NCBI RefSeq assembly: GCF_004363075.1
Contig: NZ_SNYN01000001.1
Span: 811,602-875,601 of the forward strand
Length of the DNA stretch: 64,000 nt
Direction: 5' to 3'
Source: Actinorugispora endophytica
Lineage (GTDB): Bacteria; Actinomycetota; Actinomycetes; Streptosporangiales; Streptosporangiaceae
Of this stretch, positions 36,331 to 44,343 are shown piece after piece. Numbering within the stretch: the first letter of the stretch is position 1; each line of letters begins with the position of its first letter. Below the pieces are notes generated by a model that was not told the DNA's origin, did no database searches, and saw only the letters and a list, made by a program, of their open reading frames with translations. The position numbers were made by a program, and so were the translations under genes.

Positions 36331-36641
36331 CGTCACTCCACCCGGCTGGCCTTGATCTGGCCAGGATCGCAGATCGTCTCGGGCGGCGTCACCGAAATGG
36401 CTGCCCCCGTCCGCGACTCGGTCTCCCCATGGGGAGCTGTCTCCGTGATAGAAGTCCGCGCTCACGACTCCTATTAGAACGGACGCCCCATCCTTAACAG
36501 AACAAGAGCCCTGGTTCGCTCTCTCCGACACGGCTTCCGCGCTTCGGGAGCCCCGCACGTCGGCGTAAGAAATCCCTGGTGACGAACACCGCGCCGGTGC
36601 GGGGAGGGTCACGAACAGGACGAAGGGTAGTTTTGTCGACT

Positions 36642-37295
36642 ATGGAAATCCACGTCGTCGACCATCCGCTGGTCGCCCACAAGCTCACGACCCTGCGTGA
36701 TGTTCGCACCGACTCCCCGACCTTCCGCAGGCTGACCGACGAACTGGTCACCCTGCTCGCCTACGAGGCGACTCGGGACGTCCGGGTCTCCGACGTCACC
36801 GTCCAGACCCCGCTGACCGAGACGTCGGGCGTCCAGCTCACCCGGCCGACCCCGCTGGTGGTCCCGATCCTGCGCGCGGGCCTGGGCATGCTCGACGGCA
36901 TGACCCGGCTGCTGCCCACCGCCGAGGTCGGCTTCCTCGGGATGGCGCGCGACGAGGAGACCCTCCAGCCCGCCACCTACGCGGACCGCCTCCCGCAGGA
37001 CCTGGCCGGACGGCAGTGCTACGTGCTCGACCCGATGCTGGCCACCGGCGGAACGCTGGCGGCCTCCCTGAAGCTGCTCGTCGGACGCGGCGCCGACCAC
37101 ATCACCGCCATCTGCCTGCTCGCCGCGCCCGAAGGGCTGGAGGCCGTGGGGGCCGAACTCGACCGCGCGCTCGGCGCCGAGCGCGACGCGGTGCTGCGCG
37201 TGGTCACGGCCGCCGTGGACGAGCGGCTGAACGAGCAGGGCTTCATCATGCCGGGCCTGGGAGACGCGGGGGACCGGTTGTACGGCTGCGCCTAG
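36642..37295 (+). CDS. upp: Uracil phosphoribosyltransferase
   Basis: Salvages uracil to UMP with PRPP. 217 residues, ATG 36642. The PRPP loop is [37 protein letters not shown] and the C-terminal uracil-binding [15 protein letters not shown] are diagnostic. TAGTTT at 36628-36633 is a plausible -10, leaving a very short leader. In related genomes upp sits beside tadA, as here. Confidence 0.95.
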   Translation: MEIHVVDHPLVAHKLTTLRDVRTDSPTFRRLTDELVTLLAYEATRDVRVSDVTVQTPLTETSGVQLTRPTPLVVPILRAGLGMLDGMTRLLPTAEVGFLGMARDEETLQPATYADRLPQDLAGRQCYVLDPMLATGGTLAASLKLLVGRGADHITAICLLAAPEGLEAVGAELDRALGAERDAVLRVVTAAVDERLNEQGFIMPGLGDAGDRLYGCA

Positions 37296-37746
37296 GAAGC
37301 GCCCGCTCCCGCCCCGGACCGCGCGTCCGGCCGCTCCCCGGCCGGGCGCGCTTCTCGTACCAATGGCGAGACAATGGCGGATTCCCTGGTTTGAAACGCC
37401 GGGATCAGGGGAAAGATTGGCTTTTAACCCTCATCCGGGAAAGACGTGTGAATACTGTGACCCGGGTTTTCTTGTGTCACCCGAATTCATCTTGAGACGC
37501 AGATGTGACACATTGGGGCGATCCTGGTTCTGATCGCCCTTAATCCTCCGAGCGAGACCGCCCGAAACCGCCATACCGCTCACGCCCTCACGAAGGCCCC
37601 GAACAGGCGCCGGTGACGGTCGGACGCGGCGACACCCGAAAACGTGCGCCCATCGCGTACGCCCGCCCGAGCCCTGCACCGACTACCGTCCGCAGGCGGG
37701 CCGGAGCGCACCGCGACCACTCACCCCCATCCCCTGAGGAGTGAAG
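37296..37746. other. Gene-free region downstream of upp with several hairpins
   Basis: 451 bp with no gene I can support. Next to upp a bulged GC hairpin (about 37297-37354) may terminate it. Further on, TGTGTCAC (37473) and GTGACACA (37505) form an inverted pair, and GGGCGATC/GATCGCCC (37516-37539) makes an 8-bp hairpin followed by TTAA. The 37380-37550 stretch is noticeably less GC-rich than its surroundings. It could hold a promoter, an operator or a small RNA. Confidence 0.45.
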
Positions 37747-37971
37747 ATGTCCCAGAAGCAAGACGCCGCGCCGCGCGAGTTCGCCCCCGTCACCCTGCGG
37801 CTCAGCACCGAGTTCGAGGGCGTGCACCCGCGGTCGACCGTGGCCCGCTGCGTGGCCGCCGCCCGGCACGGCGCCCTGGACGTGACCGGACGCGCAACCC
37901 CTGACCTGGTCGAACGGATCGCCCGCCAGCACCTGAAGGTCCTGGCCCTGGCTTTCGCGGAACAGCGCTGA
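37747..37971 (+). CDS. Small helical protein (three-helix-bundle type)
   Basis: 74 residues, ATG 37747 with AGGAG at 7 nt. The core VHPRSTVARCVAAARHGALD, then PDLVERIARQHLKVLALAFA gives three amphipathic helices. I recall similar short proteins annotated as a three-helix-bundle dimerisation domain in actinobacteria. The molecular role is unknown. It lies behind the 451-bp gene-free region. Confidence 0.68.
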   Translation: MSQKQDAAPREFAPVTLRLSTEFEGVHPRSTVARCVAAARHGALDVTGRATPDLVERIARQHLKVLALAFAEQR

Positions 37972-38111
37972 CCGATACCGTCCCATGAGCAGGACCACAA
38001 CACCCCCACCTGGGACGGCGCGCCGATAACGGTCATCTGCCTTTACGTGGACGATTACCGGTGTAACAATCGGGGTGGGTTAGTGGGTCTTCACAATTGG
38101 GGAGTGCGTCC

Positions 38112-38276
38112 ATGGCGAGGTTGAAAAAGTGGCTGGGGTATGCCCTCATTGCCTTCGTCATCTTCTACCTTCTGACTCAACCAGAGACCGTGGGGACCCT
38201 GGTCCTCTCCGCCTTCTCGGGCCTGGGCGGCGCAGCCGATTCGCTCTCCCGTTTTGTGAACACCCTGCTGCTGTGA
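38112..38276 (+). CDS. Very small membrane protein upstream of the PH-domain gene
   Basis: 54 residues, ATG 38112. MARLKKWLGYALIAFVIFYL forms one transmembrane helix, then TQPETVGTLVLSAFSGLGGA and an amphipathic end (SLSRFVNTLL). It is 14 bp before the PH-domain gene, so the two are almost certainly co-transcribed. I recall similar short proteins in this position in actinobacteria. Function unknown. Confidence 0.72.
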   Translation: MARLKKWLGYALIAFVIFYLLTQPETVGTLVLSAFSGLGGAADSLSRFVNTLLL

Positions 38277-38290
38277 GGGCCTGAGGCCGC

Positions 38291-38806
38291 ATGAAGCTCG
38301 TAACGCCAGGTGACGCCGCGCCGGCGTCGGTCAACCGCTATCTGCTTCCACACGAACAGCAGGTCATCACCATGCGACGGCACCCCGCGGTCCTGCTGGG
38401 GCCGGTCGGGATCGTACTGGGCAGTCTGCTCGCCGCGGGGATCCTGAGCAACACGCCGTTCACGTCGGAGCCGACCGTCCTGGCCGTCATCTGGTGGGTC
38501 TGGCTGCTGGTCCTGGTCTGGTTCGTGTGGAAGGTGGCGGAGTGGTCGGTGGACTACTTCGTGATCACGTCCGCACGCCTGCTGCTGACCACGGGCCTGA
38601 TCACCCGGCAGATCAACATGATGCCGCTCGGCAAGGTCACCGACATGCGCTTCGAGCGGTCGCTCATGGGCCGGCTGATCGGCTACGGCACGTTCGTCAT
38701 GGAGTCCGCCGGTCAGGACCAGGCGCTCAGCAAGATCAACTTCGTGCCCTATCCCGAGCAGCTCTACCTGGAAGTGGTCGGTCTGATCTTCCCCGACAAG
38801 GGGTGA
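38291..38806 (+). CDS. PH-domain (bPH2/DUF304-like) membrane protein
   Basis: 171 residues, ATG 38291. Two transmembrane helices lie at about 30-75 (VLLGPVGIVLGSLLAAGIL; LAVIWWVWLLVLVWFVW). A bacterial PH domain follows (YFVITSARLLLTTGLITRQI; MPLGKVTDMRFERSLMGRL; GTFVMESAGQDQALSKINFV). Such proteins are inner-membrane scaffolds of unknown role. A clear terminator follows. Confidence 0.88.
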   Translation: MKLVTPGDAAPASVNRYLLPHEQQVITMRRHPAVLLGPVGIVLGSLLAAGILSNTPFTSEPTVLAVIWWVWLLVLVWFVWKVAEWSVDYFVITSARLLLTTGLITRQINMMPLGKVTDMRFERSLMGRLIGYGTFVMESAGQDQALSKINFVPYPEQLYLEVVGLIFPDKG

Positions 38807-38835
38807 CCGGACCGGCCACCGGAAGAGCCGACACC

Positions 38836-38863
38836 AAGCGCCCGCCCACCGGCGGGCGCTTTT
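38836..38863 (+). terminator. Rho-independent terminator after PH-domain gene
   Basis: 11-bp stem AAGCGCCCGCC with loop CACC, followed by TTTT. It lies 30 bp after the stop. Confidence 0.85.
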
Positions 38864-38896
38864 CGTTGTCCGTGACCCGGAACACGTGGCCTCAAA

Positions 38897-38925
38897 TTGA
38901 CTTCAAAGTGAACAGAAGGTTAACT
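38897..38925 (+). promoter_or_regulatory. Housekeeping-type promoter
   Basis: TTGACT (38897-38902), a 17-bp spacer and TTAACT (38920-38925) form a good sigma-70-like promoter. It is 35 bp upstream of the small arginine-rich gene at 38961. Confidence 0.65.
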
Positions 38926-38960
38926 TGGCCTATCGATACATTGAACGAGGGGGTGACGTC

Positions 38961-39191
38961 ATGGCTCGCGAGGTGAGCAAGGCGCCGTCATCGGCCACCC
39001 GCCCGCCCACAACCCGCCGCCGTCGCCGTCCGGCCCGCGCGCTCAGCACCACGGGGCAGCTCTCCCCGTCCCCTGTCCCCCAGCAGCGTGAGGCACCCGA
39101 GGCCGAGACCATCTCGACCCGTCCCCGCCTGAACTGGGTGCTGGCTCCCGACGCGACCGGACGCATGCGCCCGGAGGCGCGCTGGCGCTGA
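38961..39191 (+). CDS. Small Arg/Pro-rich protein, unknown
   Basis: 76 residues, ATG 38961 with GAGGGGG upstream. Basic and low-complexity for two-thirds (TRPPTTRRRRRPARALSTTG), then a more conserved-looking end LNWVLAPDATGRMRPEARWR. It may bind nucleic acid, judging only by charge. Promoter and terminator frame it neatly, which supports a real gene. Confidence 0.62.
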   Translation: MAREVSKAPSSATRPPTTRRRRRPARALSTTGQLSPSPVPQQREAPEAETISTRPRLNWVLAPDATGRMRPEARWR

Positions 39192-39205
39192 TCCCGGACA
39201 GCCGG

Positions 39206-39251
39206 GACGAGTGAGGGGCCGACCACCCACGTGGTCGGCCCCTCACTCGTC
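39206..39251. terminator. Bidirectional terminator, perfect 21-bp stem
   Basis: Arms GACGAGTGAGGGGCCGACCAC with loop CCAC. It lies between convergent genes ending at 39191 (+) and 39293 (-). Confidence 0.85.
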
Positions 39252-39292
39252 CGTCCGCCGCCCCGACGGCTCCGGCGAACCGCCGGGCGCCG

Positions 39293-39943
39293 TCAGACCC
39301 CGGCCAGCGAACCCAGGACCCTGCCGACGGCCCCCTGCTCGTCGTCCGGCAGCCACCGGGCCGCGTGCAGCATGTGCAGTGCCGTGGCGATCCGCGTCCG
39401 GTCGTCCTCCGTACCGAGGTCCCCCAGGTAGGCGGGCAGCACCATCCCGAGCGCCCGGTAGTCGGCGCGGGCGCGGAACCCGTCGAGCAGGTCCACGAGG
39501 AGGCCGTCGGCGACGCGGGGCGCGGCCCCACCGGTCGAGCGCAGTCCCTCGGCGACCGCGAAACGGATCCAGTCGCCGTACTGCCCGGGAGGCACCTCGT
39601 GGATGTGCCCGGCGGCCAGCGCGAAGTGCTCACGCGCCCTGTCGGGTTCTCCGAGGTCCCGGTGGGCCCTGGCCATGTTCAGGTGCAGGGAGGGGTAGAA
39701 GCCCTTGACCCGGTCGTCGGCCACCCGGTCCGCCCGGTCGAGGCACTCCCGGTTCCAGCGGAGGACCTCCTCGGGGGTCGGCTGGTGCCGGGCGAGGTAG
39801 TGGGCGGCGACGCACGCCTCGTAGTCGTCGGCGGCGGACTCCCAGGCCCGCAGGAAGAGGCCGCGCGCGTCGGCGTCCCTGCCTTCGGTCTCGGCCCGCA
39901 TTCCCTGCGAGCACAGCCGGACGACCGGATTGTCGGAATCCAT
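39293..39943 (-). CDS. TPR-like helical-repeat protein
   Basis: 216 residues, ATG 39943. Helical pairs typical of tetratricopeptide folds: GRDADARGLFLRAWESAADD, ACVAAHYLARHQPTPEEVL, SLHLNMARAHRDLGEPDRAR, HFALAAGHIHEVPPGQYGDW. Such proteins act as scaffolds or, in actinobacteria, as regulators. It ends 47 bp before the end of the MerR-clamp fusion's coordinates and is read in the same direction, so it probably forms the second gene of that operon. Confidence 0.8.
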   Translation of the reverse strand: MDSDNPVVRLCSQGMRAETEGRDADARGLFLRAWESAADDYEACVAAHYLARHQPTPEEVLRWNRECLDRADRVADDRVKGFYPSLHLNMARAHRDLGEPDRAREHFALAAGHIHEVPPGQYGDWIRFAVAEGLRSTGGAAPRVADGLLVDLLDGFRARADYRALGMVLPAYLGDLGTEDDRTRIATALHMLHAARWLPDDEQGAVGRVLGSLAGV

Positions 39944-39989
39944 GTCCTCGTTCTCTCCTTCACACTGCGACGGGTACGGCGGGCGGGGC

Positions 39990-41069
39990 TCAGGCACCGG
40001 CGGGCAGGTCGCGGACCGGCATGACCAGCGTGGTGAAACTTCCCTGGTCGGCGGAGCGGACGACCACGGGAAGCGTCGGCGACGCGACCTCCAGGAGCAC
40101 GTCGGGGCCGACACCCGCGTCGAGCGCGGGCAGGAGGACCCCGGGATCGAAGGCGACGCGGAGCGGCGGGCCCGCGCAGATGGCACGCAGCCCGGTCTCG
40201 CCCGGGCCCCGGCCCGAGACCGCGACCCGCTGCCCCTCCGCACTCAGGACGACCGGACCGTCGCCCCCGACTCCGGCGAGGATCCTCCTGAGGACGTCCC
40301 GATCGGTGATCACCCGGTTCCGGACGGCCGGAAGGTCGTCCAGGACCGTCCGGTAGAGGGGGAACTCCCCGTCGACGGCCGACAGCGTCCGGGACTCCCC
40401 GCCGCCCCGGACCAGGACGCTCCGCCCCTCGACCTCGACATCGACCTCCGGCAGGCGCAGCGCCCATGACGCCGCCTCCCTCATCTCCGACGCGTCGACC
40501 GGCACCCGCAGGGGACCGCCGTGGATGAAGGCGGGGCGCAGCACCCGGACGGCCATGCGGTAGCGGTCGGTGGCCACCAGGCGGACCTCCTGGCCGTCGA
40601 GCTCGACCAGGACGCAGCCGAGCACCGGGAACTCCTTCCGGACCGCCGCGGAGGCCACAGCGGGCGCCACCTGCCGCACGGCACTGGCCAGCTCCGCTCC
40701 GCCGATCCGTGCCCCGGCCCGGTGCGCGCCGTCCGGCAGGTCCCGGAGGATGTCCTCGACCACCGAACGGGCCGCCGTCGCCGTGTCCATGGTCCTTCGC
40801 GCGTGGCCCTCCAGGACCTCGCGGGCCTCGTCACGGGGGCCGTCGAGCACGACCGAGGCGTCGACCAGGGGCAGCCCGGCCTCCCGCAGCCGCCGCACGA
40901 GGACCGCGCGGGGCTCCTGCCCCGGGTCGTAGTAGCGGTATCCCGTCGCCCCGTCCACGAGGGCGGGCCGCAGGACACCGCAGTCGTCGTAGAACCGCAG
41001 GGCGCTCGGCGCCAGCCCCACCCGCCGGGCGAAGGCGCCGATGCCCAGCAGCGATCCGGTGTCGTCCAT
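39990..41069 (-). CDS. MerR-type DNA-binding domain fused to two beta-clamp domains
   Basis: 359 residues, ATG 41069. Residues about 8-75 are a MerR winged helix (IGAFARRVGLAPSALRFYDD, then GVLRPALVDGATGYRYYDPG), followed by a helical linker (to about 118). Residues 122-240 match clamp domain [44 protein letters not shown]. Residues 245-359 match domain III, ending ADQGSFTTLVMPVRDLPAGA. The clamp at 24665 shares SAVRQVAP and ATDRYR-AVR. Clamp domain I is absent; MerR takes its place. No effector cysteine cluster is seen. It may be a transcription factor that uses the clamp fold for partner binding. Confidence 0.85.
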   Translation of the reverse strand: MDDTGSLLGIGAFARRVGLAPSALRFYDDCGVLRPALVDGATGYRYYDPGQEPRAVLVRRLREAGLPLVDASVVLDGPRDEAREVLEGHARRTMDTATAARSVVEDILRDLPDGAHRAGARIGGAELASAVRQVAPAVASAAVRKEFPVLGCVLVELDGQEVRLVATDRYRMAVRVLRPAFIHGGPLRVPVDASEMREAASWALRLPEVDVEVEGRSVLVRGGGESRTLSAVDGEFPLYRTVLDDLPAVRNRVITDRDVLRRILAGVGGDGPVVLSAEGQRVAVSGRGPGETGLRAICAGPPLRVAFDPGVLLPALDAGVGPDVLLEVASPTLPVVVRSADQGSFTTLVMPVRDLPAGA

Positions 41070-41188
41070 GAACGCGATTGTGGACTCTCAACCGGCTTGA
41101 AGGTCAAACCCCGGGGCCGGCTCCCTCCCCCGCGCGTCCGCCGGAGCCGCCCGGGACCGCCGGGGAACCGCTCCCGCGGACGGGCCCG

Positions 41189-42538
41189 TCACCCCGGCGC
41201 CATGTCGACGAAGCGGCTGTAGTGCCCCTGGAACGCCACGGTCACCGTCGCCGTGGGGCCGTTGCGGTGCTTGGCCACGATCAGGTCGGCCTCTCCCGCG
41301 CGCGGCGACTCCTTCTCGTGCACGTCCTCGCGGTACAGGAGGATGACCATGTCGGCGTCCTGTTCGATCGACCCCGACTCGCGCAGGTCGCTCACCTGGG
41401 GCTTCTTGTCCGTTCTCTGCTCCGGACCACGGTTGAGCTGGGACAGCGCGATCACCGGGACCTCCAGTTCCTTGGCCAGGAGCTTGAGCGACCGGGACAT
41501 CTCCGAGACCTCCTGCTGGCGGCTCTCCACCCGGCCCGGGGAGCTCATCAGCTGGAGGTAGTCGACGATGACGAGCTTGAGGTCGTGCTGCTGCTTGAGC
41601 CTGCGGCACTTGGCCCGGATCTCCATCATCGACATGTTCGGGGAGTCGTCGATGAACAGCGGCGCGCTCGCCACCTCGCCCATCCGCCGCGCCAGCCGGG
41701 TCCAGTCGTCGTCGGTCATCAGCCCCGACCGCATGGTGTGCAGCGGAACCCGCGCCTCCGCCGACAGCAGTCGCATGACGATCTCGTTGCGCCCCATCTC
41801 CAGGCTGAAGAAGACCGAGGTCAACTGGTGCTTGATCGACGCGGCCCGGGCGAAGTCCAGGGCCAGCGTGGATTTTCCGACCGCGGGCCTGGCCGCGATG
41901 ATGATCATCTGGCCCGGGTGCAGGCCGTTGGAGAGCGCGTCGAAGTCGGTGAAGCCGGTGGGCACGCCGGTCATGGTGCCGTCGTGGGACGAGATCGCCT
42001 CGATCTCGTCCAGGGCGCCCGGCATGATCTCGCTGAGGGGGAGGTAGTCCTCGCCCGTGCGCTTCTCGGCGACCCGGTAGATCTCGGCCTGGGCCCGGTC
42101 GACGAGGTCGTCGACCTCCCCGTCGCCGGAGTAGCCGATCTGCGCGATACGGGTGCCCACCTCGACCAGGCGGCGCAGGACCGCGCGGTCGGAGACGATG
42201 CGCGCGTAGTAGCCGGCGTTGGCCGCGGTGGGGACGGCGTCGGTCAGGGTGTGCAGGTAGGGAGCGCCGCCGACCCTGGCGACCTCCCCGCGCTTGGTGA
42301 GCTCGGCGTTGACCGAGACCGCGTCCACCGGCTCGCCCCGGGAGAACAGGTCGATGATCGTGTCGTAGATGGTCTGGTGGGCGGGACGGTAGAAGTCCGC
42401 CGAGCGCACGATCTCGACGACCTGGGTGATGGCCTCCTTGGACAGCAGCATGCCGCCGAGGACGCACTGCTCCGCCATGATGTCGTTCGGCGGTGTGCGC
42501 TCGAACCCGCTCTCCCCCGCCTGCTGGTCAACGCTCAC
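41189..42538 (-). CDS. dnaB: Replicative DNA helicase DnaB
   Basis: Hexameric 5'-3' helicase at the fork. 449 residues from GTG 42538 with GGGGGAAG upstream. N-terminal collar domain (ERTPPNDIMAEQCVLGGMLL), then RecA-like motor with Walker A AARPAVGKSTLALDFAR, Walker B LVIVDYLQLM, and LRESGSIEQDADMVILLYRE with the arginine finger. No intein. The upstream 300 bp hold a dense cluster of DnaA-box-like sequences. Confidence 0.96.
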   Translation of the reverse strand: MSVDQQAGESGFERTPPNDIMAEQCVLGGMLLSKEAITQVVEIVRSADFYRPAHQTIYDTIIDLFSRGEPVDAVSVNAELTKRGEVARVGGAPYLHTLTDAVPTAANAGYYARIVSDRAVLRRLVEVGTRIAQIGYSGDGEVDDLVDRAQAEIYRVAEKRTGEDYLPLSEIMPGALDEIEAISSHDGTMTGVPTGFTDFDALSNGLHPGQMIIIAARPAVGKSTLALDFARAASIKHQLTSVFFSLEMGRNEIVMRLLSAEARVPLHTMRSGLMTDDDWTRLARRMGEVASAPLFIDDSPNMSMMEIRAKCRRLKQQHDLKLVIVDYLQLMSSPGRVESRQQEVSEMSRSLKLLAKELEVPVIALSQLNRGPEQRTDKKPQVSDLRESGSIEQDADMVILLYREDVHEKESPRAGEADLIVAKHRNGPTATVTVAFQGHYSRFVDMAPG

Positions 42539-42627
42539 GGCTTCCCCCTGGAGCTGGACTACATGCCCGAACGTGACATGCCCGAACTTGGATTCTCGCC
42601 ACTTCCTCTGACAGTCGCAAAGTGACC

Positions 42628-42830
42628 TGTGGACGAACCTGGGGACAACCTGTGGATGACTGTCCCCCTGCTGGGGATAACCTGTGCACGCAGCCTGTGG
42701 ATAACTTTTCCACACCCTACATACATACGACTTGACCTGCAAAAACGCTGCCCGTCGGCTGTGCATGAAAGAAAGTTCACACCCGGATATCCACAACTTA
42801 TCCACAGGTCGCCCCGACGTCGGTGGATAA
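42628..42830. promoter_or_regulatory. DnaA-box cluster upstream of dnaB
   Basis: At least eight sites matching TTATCCACA with 0-2 changes in 203 bp. Reverse-orientation sites start at 42628, 42651, 42672, 42696 (exact) and 42822; forward ones at 42706, 42787 and 42798 (exact). The middle (42715-42775) is locally AT-richer. The layout resembles an origin or a DnaA-titration site; it could also regulate dnaB and the divergent exporter gene. Confidence 0.75.
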
Positions 42831-42947
42831 CCTCACGCACCTCCGCCATGACCCCGCGTGTCGCCGGAGACCCGGCCACCGGACCGCGCCGGCAACCGGT
42901 GATCCTCCCACCGGTCGCGAACCGGGCCCCGGTAGCGTTGTGGTGCC

Positions 42948-44300
42948 ATGCCACGCCTTCTCAGCGCCGCGCCGTTCCGGCACCCCCGCGACCGCGAGAT
43001 CCTCCGCCTCGCCGTCCCCACCTTCTTCGCCCTGATCTCGGAACCGTTGTTCCTGCTCACCGACTCCGCGGTCGTGGGGCGGCTCGGCACCGAGGCGCTC
43101 GGCGGGCTCGGCGTGGCCGGGCAGGTCCTGCTGACCCTCGCGAACCTGTGCGTCTTCCTGGCCTACGGCACCACCGCCGCCGTCGCCCGGAGGTTCGGCG
43201 CCGGGCAGACCGGGCCGGGGATCAGGCACGGCGTCGACGGGCTGTGGCTGGCCGTGCTGATCGGAGCCGCCACCGTCGCCGCGGGCTGGCCGCTGGCCCC
43301 GTGGCTGGTCCAGGCGCTGGGCGCGTCCGAGGCGGTCTTCCCCTACGCGCTGACCTACCTGCGGATCAGCCTGCTCAGCCTCCCGGCGCTGCTGATCATC
43401 ATGGCCGGGACGGGCGTGCTGCGCGGACTCCAGAACGCCCGCACGCCACTGCTGGTCGCGGTGGGCTCGAACCTCGCGAACATCGTGCTGTGCGTGCTGT
43501 TCGTGCTCGTGCTGGACTGGGGCATCGCCGGTTCGGCGTGGGCCACGGTGATCGCGCAGACCGCGGGCGCCGCGGTCTACCTGGCGGTGGTGGGTCGGGC
43601 CGCCCGACGGCACGGCGTCTCGCTCGCCCCCACCCTGACCGGGGTGCGCGCCGCCGCCACGGCGGGCTTCGCGCTGTTCGTCCGGACGGTCTCGCTGCGG
43701 GTGGTGCTGGTGGTCATGACCGCGATCGCGGCCCGGCTCGGCGACCCCGAGATCGCCGCGCACCAGGTGGTCTCCCTGCTGTGGTCGCTGCTGGTCTTCG
43801 CGCTGGACGCCATCGCGATCGCCGGTCAGGCGATCATCGGCCGCTACCTGGGGGCCTCCGACACCGTCGGCGCCCGCGGGGCCACCCGCCGGATGGTCGA
43901 GTGGGGGGTGCTGCTGGGACTCGTCTTCACCGTGCTGGTCCTCGCGCTGCGCCCCTGGGTGTGGATCCCGTTCACCGACGACCCCCGGGTCCGCGCCCTG
44001 ATCCTGGCGGCGCTGGTGGTGGTCGCGCTCCTGCAGCCGCTGGGCGGGGTCGTGATGGTCCTGGACGGGATCCTGATGGGCGCCGGAGACCAGCGCTACC
44101 TCGCCTGGGCGAGCCTGTGGACGATGCTCGTCTTCCTGCCCTTCGCCGCGCTGGTCCCCCTCCTGAGCCCTCCGGGCACCGGCGGCCTCACCCTGCTGTG
44201 GTCGGCCTTCGCGGTGTGGATGCTGGCCCGCGGGGTGACGCTGGGCCTGCGCGCCGCGGGGAGCGCGTGGCTGGTGACCGGGGCGGACAGCGGACGCTGA
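42948..44300 (+). CDS. MATE-family efflux transporter (DinF-like)
   Basis: 450 residues with 12 predicted membrane helices in two six-helix halves. ILRLAVPTFFALISEPLFLL at the start, SAVVGRLGTEALGGLGVAGQ and the matching second-half EIAAHQVVSLLWSLLVFALD fit the DinF branch, which exports organic cations or reactive compounds using Na+ or H+. ATG 42948 follows TAGCGT at about 12 nt, so the mRNA may be leaderless. It is divergent from dnaB across the DnaA-box cluster, an arrangement seen in Streptomyces. Confidence 0.92.
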   Translation: MPRLLSAAPFRHPRDREILRLAVPTFFALISEPLFLLTDSAVVGRLGTEALGGLGVAGQVLLTLANLCVFLAYGTTAAVARRFGAGQTGPGIRHGVDGLWLAVLIGAATVAAGWPLAPWLVQALGASEAVFPYALTYLRISLLSLPALLIIMAGTGVLRGLQNARTPLLVAVGSNLANIVLCVLFVLVLDWGIAGSAWATVIAQTAGAAVYLAVVGRAARRHGVSLAPTLTGVRAAATAGFALFVRTVSLRVVLVVMTAIAARLGDPEIAAHQVVSLLWSLLVFALDAIAIAGQAIIGRYLGASDTVGARGATRRMVEWGVLLGLVFTVLVLALRPWVWIPFTDDPRVRALILAALVVVALLQPLGGVVMVLDGILMGAGDQRYLAWASLWTMLVFLPFAALVPLLSPPGTGGLTLLWSAFAVWMLARGVTLGLRAAGSAWLVTGADSGR

Positions 44301-44307
44301 CCCGCGG

Positions 44308-44337
44308 GGGGCGCACCCCGGGGAACGGGGTGCGCCC
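44308..44337. terminator. Bidirectional terminator
   Basis: 12-bp stem GGGCGCACCCCG with loop GGGAA, between the convergent exporter and amidase genes. Confidence 0.75.
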
Positions 44338-44343
44338 GTCGGA

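Noticed and set aside
37296-37560. Possible riboswitch (cyclic-di-AMP or other) upstream of the gene at 37747
   Set aside because: I could not find the conserved core or a pairing pattern of a known riboswitch class; only simple inverted repeats are present.
42628-42830. Calling this cluster oriC outright
   Set aside because: dnaA, dnaN-recF and rpmH are not adjacent. Box density alone cannot show replication initiation.
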